Assembly: GCA_003151275.1 (NCBI GenBank)
Contig: PLXC01000094.1
Span: 68,101 to 132,100 of the forward strand
Direction: 5' to 3'
Source: Candidatus Melainabacteria bacterium
GTDB taxonomy: Bacteria > Cyanobacteriota > Vampirovibrionia > Obscuribacterales > Obscuribacteraceae
DNA: 64,000 nt
Of the stretch, positions 44,985 to 53,233 are shown one piece after another (the stretch's first letter is position 1; the number at the start of each line of letters is the position of its first letter). The translations under genes were made by a program, and so were the position numbers. A model generated the notes under the pieces. That model was not told the origin of the DNA and did no database searches. It saw only the letters and a list, made by a program, of their open reading frames with translations.

Positions 44985-45327
44985 AAAAGTGTCGGCACTC
45001 CCGAGCTAGCAGCACTGAGTAAAACTCCGCCTGGAGCTACCGGCTGGTCGCAGTAATCTCGTGATTGCTTTGAATTTTTCTTCAAAATCCCTCTTCGGCT
45101 CCACGCAAGGCACTAAATGCGATGGCTACTGAAAGCACATCTGTAATTTGCATTTAGTTGTCTTTTGGTGCATCAATACTGTGTATCGAACAGACCTATT
45201 TTTACTACGTATTCCTGAGGATTAAGGTTCAAAATGATCCAACAATCCACAGTTAATTAATCTCGCGTTGCTATCAGGACAGACCAACACTCCCTGATCA
45301 AGCAAATGTCGTGGGTGCCGACTTTTC
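44985..45327. repeat. Possible inverted-repeat pair (AAAAG(TG)TCGGCAC)
   Basis: AAAAGTGTCGGCAC at 44985-44998 and GTGCCGACTTTT at 45316-45327 are inverted copies differing by a two-base insertion. They bound a 340-bp stretch with no gene. A related GTGCCGGC and GCCGACAC occur just to the right. It could be a worn miniature transposon, but the match is short. Confidence 0.25.
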
Positions 45328-45493
45328 CCAACGAATCTAAATCGGATATGGTGCCGGCGCACTGTGGGTAACATTGCCGACACCTCTAGCAGGTGTCACA
45401 GAGGGAGGCACATCGCCAGGGTTAGTGCGGCGATGATGACTGCACCGCATTTGGTTTCGCCAGTAAATCCTTTCCTATCGTTGTTGAAATGAT

Positions 45494-45886
45494 TCAATGC
45501 AAAGTGACCATCACATTGGCGATAAGCGGAGTAATAGCGAGATCAATCGCAATTAGCAACACAATAAGCTTAGGACGAAGCGACTTCGCTATAAGTAGCG
45601 CTAACGCATCAATCAAGATTATAGTAAAAAAGTAAACCACCTCGGACAAAAGCCACGCATTCATTTCGTGAAGAGCTCCGTGGTGCAGCTCACTTACGAG
45701 CCTGAAGCTGTACATCAGCACGATACACTCTAGAAATGCTAAGGCAATCGGCAGGGCCCAGATTTGCCATTTTGCAGAGGGTTTCACAAAATACAAAACT
45801 AAAAGCTTACTTGCAAAAAGTAGCGGACAAAGCAAAGGCACCAAAAATATCATCGCCGCCAATTCGCCTGGAATTTGATCATTCAT
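45494..45886 (-). CDS. Hypothetical four-TM membrane protein
   Basis: Family not recognised. A 130-residue hydrophobic protein with four membrane segments (about residues 10-33, 42-62, 80-100 and 107-127) and short loops. It overlaps, on the opposite strand, only the doubtful 5' extension of the JAB-domain gene, so both can be real if that gene starts at 45973. Coding potential is supported by the regular hydrophobic pattern. Confidence 0.55.
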   Translation of the reverse strand: MNDQIPGELAAMIFLVPLLCPLLFASKLLVLYFVKPSAKWQIWALPIALAFLECIVLMYSFRLVSELHHGALHEMNAWLLSEVVYFFTIILIDALALLIAKSLRPKLIVLLIAIDLAITPLIANVMVTLH

Positions 45887-45972
45887 ACTCAGCTCTCATT
45901 GTTCAGCTCTGCTTATCTCCACCGATTGAGTATAGCGTTACATCATACCCTTCGACGGAACAGCCGTCGCGG

Positions 45973-46485
45973 ATGTATCGAAGAGTTCCTGATGTCGCCG
46001 GCACTGTTGTTCATGGATTTCGATCAATTCTCCAAAATTCTGATCGAGATAAAGGTGAATACGAATTTTCTGTTGGAACGCACGATCAAAAGCTTTTCAG
46101 CTCCAGCCAATTTTTTACACCCTCGACGAAAAAAGTGAATGGCTATGAAGTTCATCCATCATTAGGGTCAGCTGAAGTAAGAGGTCATGGGGACACGCCC
46201 ATAGCGCTAATTCACTCTCATCCCAATGAAAAAGATGCTGATCCGTGGCACTTCTCGACCACTGACAAAGACCAGGCTGATGTGCTGCAGGGTCAACATC
46301 CTGAAACACCAGTCAGAGCATTTTTGCTTACACCCGCGCCAAAAAATCAAATTTTGGTTTACGACCCAAATGATAAAGCGCATCCCAACGGCGAAGAAGT
46401 TGGGCATTTCGAACCAAATGGCACCTTTACTATCTCGAACGAAAAATACCGAAAAGAATTTGAGAAATACAAGGTCGCTCAATGA
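45973..46485 (+). CDS. JAB/MPN-like (DUF4329-type) protein
   Basis: A protein of about 170 residues from ATG 45973. The motif LIHSHPNEKDADPWHFSTTDKDQAD fits the JAMM/JAB pattern HxHPx(7-10)SxxD (one His shifted to HSHP), as in DUF4329 domains of polymorphic toxins and prokaryotic deubiquitinase-like peptidases. The frame is open upstream to 45736 without a start preferred by a Shine-Dalgarno and there overlaps a membrane gene on the other strand. It may be the orphan C-terminal module of a polymorphic toxin. No immunity gene is obvious. Confidence 0.6.
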   Translation: MYRRVPDVAGTVVHGFRSILQNSDRDKGEYEFSVGTHDQKLFSSSQFFTPSTKKVNGYEVHPSLGSAEVRGHGDTPIALIHSHPNEKDADPWHFSTTDKDQADVLQGQHPETPVRAFLLTPAPKNQILVYDPNDKAHPNGEEVGHFEPNGTFTISNEKYRKEFEKYKVAQ

Positions 46486-46560
46486 CCGAAGGTCACCAAT
46501 TAAACATAAATCGAGAAAAGCGGCGGCACGATAGTTTGATCAAATTCAAGCCAAGACCGA

Positions 46561-47835
46561 TTACTCGGTGACTCTCGTCAACTCGAATATCTCGTGATAC
46601 GGATGATCGACGGCCCAACTGCAGTCAGCCCAATATTGCGGCCCAAATTTATCAACTTTCAATTTGTCTGTGATTTCATCAAGAACAATTGTGATGGTGG
46701 CGGTGCGATACGGACCAAGTTTGCTCATGCAGTCGGTCTGTGCATAACAGTATCCCTGCTTACTCTCCAGGGCGGCACCCTGATTCGGTTTAAGTTTCGC
46801 ATCTAAAAAACAGATTGCGTTATCTGGTAGACCCACCACGCGCCACTTGGGGCCAATCTTCACGTATTTGCCTGAGAAGGCACCATTTTGTTCCTCAACA
46901 AGTAATTCTGATCCATTTGGATGGCGCCAACGTCCCGCTATATTTTTCCAGGCGTCTTTATCGCTACAAATATCCGCGGGGGGATTAAGCGCAAGGATGT
47001 CTCGGTACTTTTGCGGAATGAGCATATACCGCTTCAGCAACCGCTTGTACTCTGTGCAGTTTGCTTCAATTGCCTTGCGTCCTGTTTTCACCAAGAGCTC
47101 GAGACGCGCTCGATCAGTTCCGACCACTCCCTTTTTTTTGTCAACCTTTCCTCCCGATGCATGATCCTTACCAAAATTAAAATGCATTGAGCTCTCCCAG
47201 GCTTGCTCTGGTGTGAGCGTGGCTCCGATCCAAGAGTCAGGGACAAACGCATCCTTGCCCCACGTCCAAGGATTGTCCGGATCAGCGCCTGGAAGCATAT
47301 TCACTACCGGAAACGCATGTGGCGCATCAGTTCGCACAATAGTCGCCCCAATACCGGATGGGCTTAGAAGCGCGGCCATGGTAGCCGCGTGTTCCTCACA
47401 GTAGCCAGCTTGAATTTCCCATGCTGCCTGCGCCAAAGCCGTTCCGTATAGCTCGCCCCGCTTGTTGAGTTCCTCTCGCCTGTAAACTAATTCTCGTGGG
47501 CTGACGATCGGCGAATTGTATGTGCGACCCGTGACTGAAAAAGGCACCACAGTTTGAAGCACAACATTTCCGGCGCTATTCAGAGCAACTATTCGATCAG
47601 TCGCCATGTCTCGCGCCACTTCGGCTTTCGCCCGCGATGATTGAATTGGGTCACGACGTTGAACCTGCTTAACGATGTCAACGGCATCTTCGAAATTCTC
47701 TGGCGCTTGTCGCCCGGCTGCTGAGACATGCTTGATCATGCAAAAGAGCATGATGACTGACACCAAGGACCAAACTGTAAGTGGCAATCTGGTTTTCAAT
47801 GGTTCTCGCAATCGGTGAGCCCGCGTGAATCTCAT
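46561..47835 (-). CDS. Exported protein with transglutaminase-like core
   Basis: A 424-residue protein with an N-terminal membrane anchor or signal (residues 20-41). A transglutaminase/papain-like triad may be present: GYCEEHAATMAALLSPSGIG (Cys), then DAPHAFPVVNMLPG (His) and DAFVPDSW (Asp), in the spacing typical of transglutaminase-like proteins. The C-terminal 150 residues form a separate domain with several Cys and Trp (IAGRWRHPNGSELLVEEQNG). The exact start is unsure: ATG 47835 begins just before the hydrophobic segment, and the frame is open to 47901. Confidence 0.55.
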   Translation of the reverse strand: MRFTRAHRLREPLKTRLPLTVWSLVSVIMLFCMIKHVSAAGRQAPENFEDAVDIVKQVQRRDPIQSSRAKAEVARDMATDRIVALNSAGNVVLQTVVPFSVTGRTYNSPIVSPRELVYRREELNKRGELYGTALAQAAWEIQAGYCEEHAATMAALLSPSGIGATIVRTDAPHAFPVVNMLPGADPDNPWTWGKDAFVPDSWIGATLTPEQAWESSMHFNFGKDHASGGKVDKKKGVVGTDRARLELLVKTGRKAIEANCTEYKRLLKRYMLIPQKYRDILALNPPADICSDKDAWKNIAGRWRHPNGSELLVEEQNGAFSGKYVKIGPKWRVVGLPDNAICFLDAKLKPNQGAALESKQGYCYAQTDCMSKLGPYRTATITIVLDEITDKLKVDKFGPQYWADCSWAVDHPYHEIFELTRVTE

Positions 47836-48381
47836 CAGTATACATCGTCGATTCGGTCGACTGGGAGCGTCAAAAAGTGCGCCTGAGCATAGCCACGTCA
47901 CGCAAAGTTTACGGCATAGTTTTGCAGCGGCGCAGCTTTACAGGGTCGCCACATTCCCAGAGACCGAGCACCGAATGCGGTGACGACCAATGTGAACACA
48001 CTCGAACTCTTAACATATGCCTTTGCCAATAGCTCAGTAGAAAGGAATGAGCGCTTTATGATTGAGGGACAATCAAGAAATGTGGAAAGAGTACCGCGCA
48101 ACTGTTCATCTCAGACGCGAATGGGATACACCGCGTGCTGTGCGAAGCGAAATGAAAATGTTGAATCTCGTTCACAGTAAGCGCCGAAAGCGACGCGCGA
48201 AACAGCAGTCATGTTTTCACGCTGAGCAAAATGAATTACATTATTTCCCGGGAAGCAATCGCTCCTCTTTTAAAAACTATCCAAACAACCTCATTGAAAA
48301 GGCGGCTAACTTCCGACTCCGATAGCTTCGACCAAGCTCCTCTGTGGAATATAAATATTAGGCTCTAAAAGGTGGCAACCC

Positions 48382-48948
48382 TTGGCTCTTGTAGAGATAT
48401 GCATCGCCGTTGGCTTAAGCGGTATCCTAGTCTTAATGCTTTCTGGGATGCTATCGCAAACGCTTGTATTATCGACTGTAAGCCAAAACCAACTCATAGC
48501 GGCACATGCAGCGGAAGAATTACTTGAAAATGCCCGTGTGATGACTTACGGCGAAATTTCGACTCTTGTAAATGCTTCGACAATCAACTTGGGCCAGGCA
48601 ATCACATTTGTTGTAAACGCCGATGGAACTCCTTCTCAAACCGCCCTCAGGCCGAGTTCCCTGCCAGTACAATTGGACTTAACCGACACGAGCACCGTTT
48701 ATGGTGAAGTCAATCCATCCAATCCTGGAGTAATTAATCCAGGCGGCAAGTGGTTGCCCGGGTTTGGCAATTATTTTCGAGGAACTGCAACAGAGACAGT
48801 CACTGCGAACAGCAGCGGCGGTATTAACTGGTATGAGATAACCATAGAAATTGCGTACAACGGGAACACCGCATCAAATAGTCCAAACACTAAAAAGCTG
48901 ACGCGTAAAGCTTATATAGTTAGTCAGGGACTGGATTTCCACCAATGA
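48382..48948 (+). CDS. Minor pilin/pseudopilin-like protein (PilV-like), no leader
   Basis: A 188-residue protein with the hydrophobic pilin N-terminus (LALVEICIAVGLSGILVLML; the Glu5 equivalent is present). The frame opens at a TTG preceded by AAAGGTGG and there is no leader peptide with the Gly at -1 that prepilin peptidase needs; a stop lies 10 codons upstream. Either it is exported without processing or the leader has been lost through a frameshift. It is the first of three overlapping genes for minor pilins of a type IV pilus or type II-like system. Confidence 0.7.
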   Translation: MALVEICIAVGLSGILVLMLSGMLSQTLVLSTVSQNQLIAAHAAEELLENARVMTYGEISTLVNASTINLGQAITFVVNADGTPSQTALRPSSLPVQLDLTDTSTVYGEVNPSNPGVINPGGKWLPGFGNYFRGTATETVTANSSGGINWYEITIEIAYNGNTASNSPNTKKLTRKAYIVSQGLDFHQ

Positions 48949-49754
48949 AACAAAATCAGCTGAGATCTTCTAAGGGAATGTCGCTGATAGAGATGTTAGC
49001 AACAATCATAATTATGGGAATTGTTGCTGCAGGAATTAGCGAAATAGCTGTAACGCAAAACGTAGTTGCATTCAGAACTTTTAACAAGCTGGATGCGTTA
49101 ACGAATGCCAGACGAGTGGCCTCGTTCATTGAAAGAGACGTACATAATGCCAAATTTATTGGCTACATATTTAACGCAAATCCCAATCAATTTCCAGGAC
49201 CTCCATCATATTCGCTTAACGCACAAACGCTCATTTTACAGACACCTGTATTTTACACGCCAGCATCTAACGGAGGTTTTCCTGCCATTCCGACCCAGTC
49301 ATCTACTTCCAAACATTGGAACGTAGATACTGTTGTGTACCAAGTTGTAGGAGATTCAGCGCGTGCTGGCACTGGCCAATTTGTGTTACAGAAAACCGTT
49401 TATCCTGGAGACCACCCGGCAGGATATGAACCGGCACCAACAGCCTCAGCGCAAACGATTCTTACGGGTATCGTTGGACCTGTCGACCTGAATGCGGCAG
49501 CCGACCCTGTTGCCTTAACTCCTCCTCCAAAGGTATTCGGCTTCTTTCCAAAATCGTATCCACTTTATGTTCCGAACTTTCCGACTGGTGTGCAGCCCGA
49601 TGCTAGCGACGTAAACGGTGTGTCCATTAACCTTGAAGTCTTTAGTGATGCGGCTTCCAAACGAATTGATCAAACTCCGCGCTCAATGGCCTTTAGAACA
49701 GAGATGTACATGCGCGGCAATTTTTCCAGCCCAGTCAATTACTACTACCCATGA
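48945..49754 (+). CDS. Prepilin-like protein (PilW/PulJ type)
   Basis: A 269-residue minor pilin. Its leader ends KG with cleavage before MSLIEMLATIIIMGIVAAGI, the standard prepilin site with Glu5, followed by the N-terminal alpha helix and a beta-rich globular part typical of PilW/PulJ. It begins within the previous gene's stop (ATGA overlap) and ends in another ATGA overlap, so the three genes are translationally coupled. Confidence 0.8.
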   Translation: MKQNQLRSSKGMSLIEMLATIIIMGIVAAGISEIAVTQNVVAFRTFNKLDALTNARRVASFIERDVHNAKFIGYIFNANPNQFPGPPSYSLNAQTLILQTPVFYTPASNGGFPAIPTQSSTSKHWNVDTVVYQVVGDSARAGTGQFVLQKTVYPGDHPAGYEPAPTASAQTILTGIVGPVDLNAAADPVALTPPPKVFGFFPKSYPLYVPNFPTGVQPDASDVNGVSINLEVFSDAASKRIDQTPRSMAFRTEMYMRGNFSSPVNYYYP

Positions 49755-51373
49755 AAAACCGAACTTCCAACCGACACCCCAAAAGAGGTTCTAATGACGG
49801 ATACTCCGTCCTTTTCGTCATCACAATGGGCGTAATAGCGCTGATAGGTGTTATGGCTGTAACGGATTCTCTGGTGTCGGCACAACGAAACGTGGCCTCT
49901 CAAGTCTACATGGATGAAGCTTCTTCCGCAGCTGAGAATGCACTGCAATACGCCCTTGGCGTTCTCAATCTCGCTGCAAGCAATGGCACACTCTCCAGTG
50001 TCACATCACCTATCGCCATCCCTTCGTCCATCATGGGTAATGCTACGGTTGTAGTCAATATGGCGCAAATCCCTCTAGCATTATTAGCAGATCCGAAGAA
50101 TCCCACTCCGTTATTTAGTCAGCAAACAAACCCTATTGGTCAATCTCAAGACTATCGCTTATTGAGTGCACAAGCGCAGTACGGTATGTACAGGCGCACA
50201 ATAAATGTTGTTCTAGGCCCAAATCCTTTTCCAACAACTCCCCCTGGGAAAACGCCACCGCCGCCAGTCAGCAATTATTTCAATCAGGCGCTTTTGAGCA
50301 ATCAAGGAATGCAGATTAATGGCGTTAGTGTTCAGTTTGATCCCAATTATGTTAGCAGCGGTTCTTATTCGCCTGCTTCTTACGGACAGACAATAGTAAC
50401 CAGCAATGGACAAATCCAGCTAAGCGTTCCAACTGGTCAGACTGTTCCGCTCAGCATTGATGGAGGAATGAATGCTCCTAGCTACAACGCTCCGGCTATG
50501 GGTCAAGACAAGAATGGCAATCCAACCTCCTCGATCCTCGTCAATGGAAATGTGTCCTACACTGGCCCCAGTAATCCTAATCCATATGCGGCTAATTTTG
50601 TAACTGACCTAGGCTTGCCCACGCCGACGGTGGGCGCAAATATACTGGGGGACGGCCAAGGAGCCGGAGCGCAAAATTCAGCTGGTAAACTTGCAAATAC
50701 TGCATTACCAACCCAGCAAGCACCAGCGCAGATTCAAAATGCCACATCTCCAGCAGGTATCAATGTCACTGGTTCACCCGGCAGTTCGTCGACTACTGTG
50801 GTGCCACAAGGCAATGTGACCAGTCTCGGCGCCATAAATCTGACTGGCACCAGCTCCATGACGTTAAGTCCTGGACAGTACGTCGTCAACTCTATTTCGA
50901 CTTCCCCCAACTCAACAATCAACATCAATATGCCAGGTGGTTCTGGCACGCCTTCTCCTGTTCAAATTTATATACAAGGCGATACACCGAATGGCTCAGC
51001 ACTGCAACTTCAAGGCAACATAGTAGGCAGCACTTCGGCAAGCAATCTTCAAATTTTTTATAACGGCTCGCAGCCTATCACTGTAAACCAGGCGGGTAGC
51101 TCGAATTTCAGCTTTTACGGACAGATTTATGCACCTAACTCCAATGTCACCATCAACACCACAGGCGGAATCTTTAACGGATCGGTGGTTTCGAACAATC
51201 TTAGTTTGAGTGGGACTGGGAAGTACTATTATGATCCCCGAACGATTGCAAGCAGTGGCATAGCCCCTCCTAAGGGCGCAGCAGCTGGACCTGGTTATAC
51301 AATTATTCCAAATAGCCCCGCTAGTCAGTTTAATGTTTTGTCGTGGCAAGAACAGACCACTGGTGCTCAATGA
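49751..51373 (+). CDS. PilX-like pilus assembly protein with large exported domain
   Basis: A 540-residue protein with a single N-terminal hydrophobic helix (about residues 20-42: SVLFVITMGVIALIGVMAV) and a following charged helix as in PilX-type proteins that lack the Glu5. The remaining 480 residues are Asn/Ser/Thr/Gly/Pro-rich with beta-helix-like repetition (SPGQYVVNSISTSPNSTINI, APNSNVTINTTGGIFNGSVV), resembling DUF7305-type bacterial exported domains. It is the third gene of the minor pilin operon and probably forms a tip or adhesive component. Confidence 0.7.
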   Translation: MKNRTSNRHPKRGSNDGYSVLFVITMGVIALIGVMAVTDSLVSAQRNVASQVYMDEASSAAENALQYALGVLNLAASNGTLSSVTSPIAIPSSIMGNATVVVNMAQIPLALLADPKNPTPLFSQQTNPIGQSQDYRLLSAQAQYGMYRRTINVVLGPNPFPTTPPGKTPPPPVSNYFNQALLSNQGMQINGVSVQFDPNYVSSGSYSPASYGQTIVTSNGQIQLSVPTGQTVPLSIDGGMNAPSYNAPAMGQDKNGNPTSSILVNGNVSYTGPSNPNPYAANFVTDLGLPTPTVGANILGDGQGAGAQNSAGKLANTALPTQQAPAQIQNATSPAGINVTGSPGSSSTTVVPQGNVTSLGAINLTGTSSMTLSPGQYVVNSISTSPNSTININMPGGSGTPSPVQIYIQGDTPNGSALQLQGNIVGSTSASNLQIFYNGSQPITVNQAGSSNFSFYGQIYAPNSNVTINTTGGIFNGSVVSNNLSLSGTGKYYYDPRTIASSGIAPPKGAAAGPGYTIIPNSPASQFNVLSWQEQTTGAQ

Positions 51374-51597
51374 TTGGACGCCGCATAACACTAACTTGCG
51401 GGACCGCTCCGGATTACTAAATTAGCACAAACACGCCTTAATGCCTGTCGTATTCGAGTTCTCACTGTTGGTCACCGAATGACAGAAAGGCCACACGCAA
51501 GTACCACATATGGTGACACGCCGAAAAGAGAGAAAGCCATAACTCACGCCTGACGGAACGACTACCGCGCAAATGGAAACGACCGTTCAACTCTTCG

Positions 51598-52356
51598 TCA
51601 CTGGCTAGGCTCGTCGATACCAATCTTGTGTAGTTGCTCTAAGGCTCGCTTTTGAATTTCTTCGGATGGAGCTGTTTTATAAACCCGCAGCCAGAGCGAA
51701 GTCAGTTTCGTGTGCGCCCTATCTTGGATGACCGGATCTGTCGAGGAATAGTAAATGCTATCCCAAACATTCACCTCCTTGATGGTGGACGGAATTTTTG
51801 CTTCGAGTATGTCAGCTTGCCGACTAAGCCATCGGGGAGAGTCGGAAAATTTCGCTGCCATTCGATAATACTTTGCAGCTTTCACTTCATCGTGGGCGTA
51901 TAAATATTGGTTGATACCAGCGATAAAGGGTAAACACCAATTGTCAGGATTTTCATGAATTCCATGGTCAATTATTTTTGCAGCGTTTTCGGGATGATGT
52001 TGTTCGCTACCTATAAGAAAGGCGGCATAAAAGTAGATGTTCACAAACTGGGGATCAAGAGCCGAAATTAATTCAATATATTTCAGAGCGCACGAATACC
52101 CATCTCGTTTTCGTTCATATTTATCACCAACATATTGAACAAAAGCTAGCCAAAAGAAGTCCGCTAAAATTTGATCAAGCCCAAGTGACATAAGCTTAAC
52201 TGCACTCGGTCGCGGTAGAAAAAATCTCGATTCATTTTGTGTTGATTCTTGAGGGACTATTGCTTTTTCAAATGCTATCCGTGAAAAAGCAATTATAGGC
52301 ACCAATATCAATACCAGCGCAAAATCTACTAACAACTTAGAAGAATAACATCGCAA
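51598..52356 (-). CDS. Membrane-anchored TPR-like protein
   Basis: Family not firmly recognised. A 252-residue protein with one N-terminal membrane segment (about residues 8-30) followed by helical repeats, some TPR-like (YIELISALDPQFVNIYFYAA; HGIHENPDNWCLPFIAGINQ; AAKYYRMAAKFSDSPRW). Proteins of this shape often accompany pilin-type secretion genes; here it lies 47 bases downstream of the pilin gene on the same strand and may be co-transcribed. Confidence 0.65.
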   Translation of the reverse strand: MRCYSSKLLVDFALVLILVPIIAFSRIAFEKAIVPQESTQNESRFFLPRPSAVKLMSLGLDQILADFFWLAFVQYVGDKYERKRDGYSCALKYIELISALDPQFVNIYFYAAFLIGSEQHHPENAAKIIDHGIHENPDNWCLPFIAGINQYLYAHDEVKAAKYYRMAAKFSDSPRWLSRQADILEAKIPSTIKEVNVWDSIYYSSTDPVIQDRAHTKLTSLWLRVYKTAPSEEIQKRALEQLHKIGIDEPSQ

Positions 52357-52403
52357 GACTCGTCGCTATTACCCACAACTAACGGGCACTTTAATCACAA
52401 AGT

Positions 52404-52958
52404 TTATTGGTTGGACAAAACTAGAGTCGTTTGTACACCCGACGAATTCAAACCCGAGCCTGGAAGCGCAATTTTGGTCTTACCAGAACCTTGAATAGCG
52501 TAGGTGGTGGGGATAGTTCCTACCCCTCCCAGAACGTAGCCATTGTAAAACACAGAACCGGCACTGCTTAGCGATCCTGGCGGCGCTGCTCTTGTTCCTT
52601 GGACATCAGTCACCGTGCCCAATATCACCGCTTCTTGCGCGTTTATAAAAGGATTAACTGGCCAATTTCCGGGCGTGTTGCCGTTCATTTGGCTATCACC
52701 TCCCGGAAAGTAATTTTTAAAACCAAGTGAGGTGGGACCTGTTGGATAATTGCCACCATTATCAGTGGCAAAGGATTCCGCAGCGATTTGTGTCGTACGC
52801 ATATTTGCCTTCACCGACGCTTCACGGGCTTTGTCTTGCGCGCCAATAAAGTTCGGTAGCGCAATCGCGGCCAAGATGCCGATGATGATCACGACGACTA
52901 GCAGTTCGATTAGGGTAAAGCCCCTAGCGCTGCGCACCATTTTCTTACTAACTCGCAT
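52404..52958 (-). CDS. Type IV pilin / GspG-like pseudopilin
   Basis: A 184-residue prepilin. The leader (MRVSKKMVRSARG) is followed by the canonical cleavage and helix FTLIELLVVVIIIGILAAIA with Glu5, then LPNFIGAQDKAREASVKANM, the GspG-type continuation. The C-terminal globular part (about 120 residues) is Gly/Ser/Asn-rich. GAGGGGAAAG lies 3 bases before the ATG. It likely forms the main pilus or pseudopilus fibre. It is transcribed opposite to the three minor pilins. Confidence 0.88.
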   Translation of the reverse strand: MRVSKKMVRSARGFTLIELLVVVIIIGILAAIALPNFIGAQDKAREASVKANMRTTQIAAESFATDNGGNYPTGPTSLGFKNYFPGGDSQMNGNTPGNWPVNPFINAQEAVILGTVTDVQGTRAAPPGSLSSAGSVFYNGYVLGGVGTIPTTYAIQGSGKTKIALPGSGLNSSGVQTTLVLSNQ

Positions 52959-53233
52959 ATCTTTCCCCTCTCAGTTCAGTCACCAGATTTGATTGTATGT
53001 CGGGTTTTCCAGCATTGATACTGTTGATTACCCTGAAAAGCGTTTCTTACCGTCAGCCGATAGAACCCTCGCTTGCGCTTAACTATACTTAAGGATGCCC
53101 ACGCTCGTTTTGAAAATAACGCCTGTCACATCCGCCGGCAAAAGAAATCTGGAAATCCCAAATCGACCAACAATAGAGGTTCTTGGACCCAAATCTTCAC
53201 CCAAAGTCCATAAAACCGAATTACAATGTCAGT

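Noticed and set aside
45736..45972. 5' extension of the JAB-domain frame
   Set aside because: It overlaps a membrane-protein gene on the other strand whose hydrophobic pattern looks genuine, and no Shine-Dalgarno supports it.
47980..48325. Two overlapping 66- and 87-codon plus-strand frames before the pilin genes
   Set aside because: Basic, low-complexity translations with no domain or ribosome binding site; probably chance frames.
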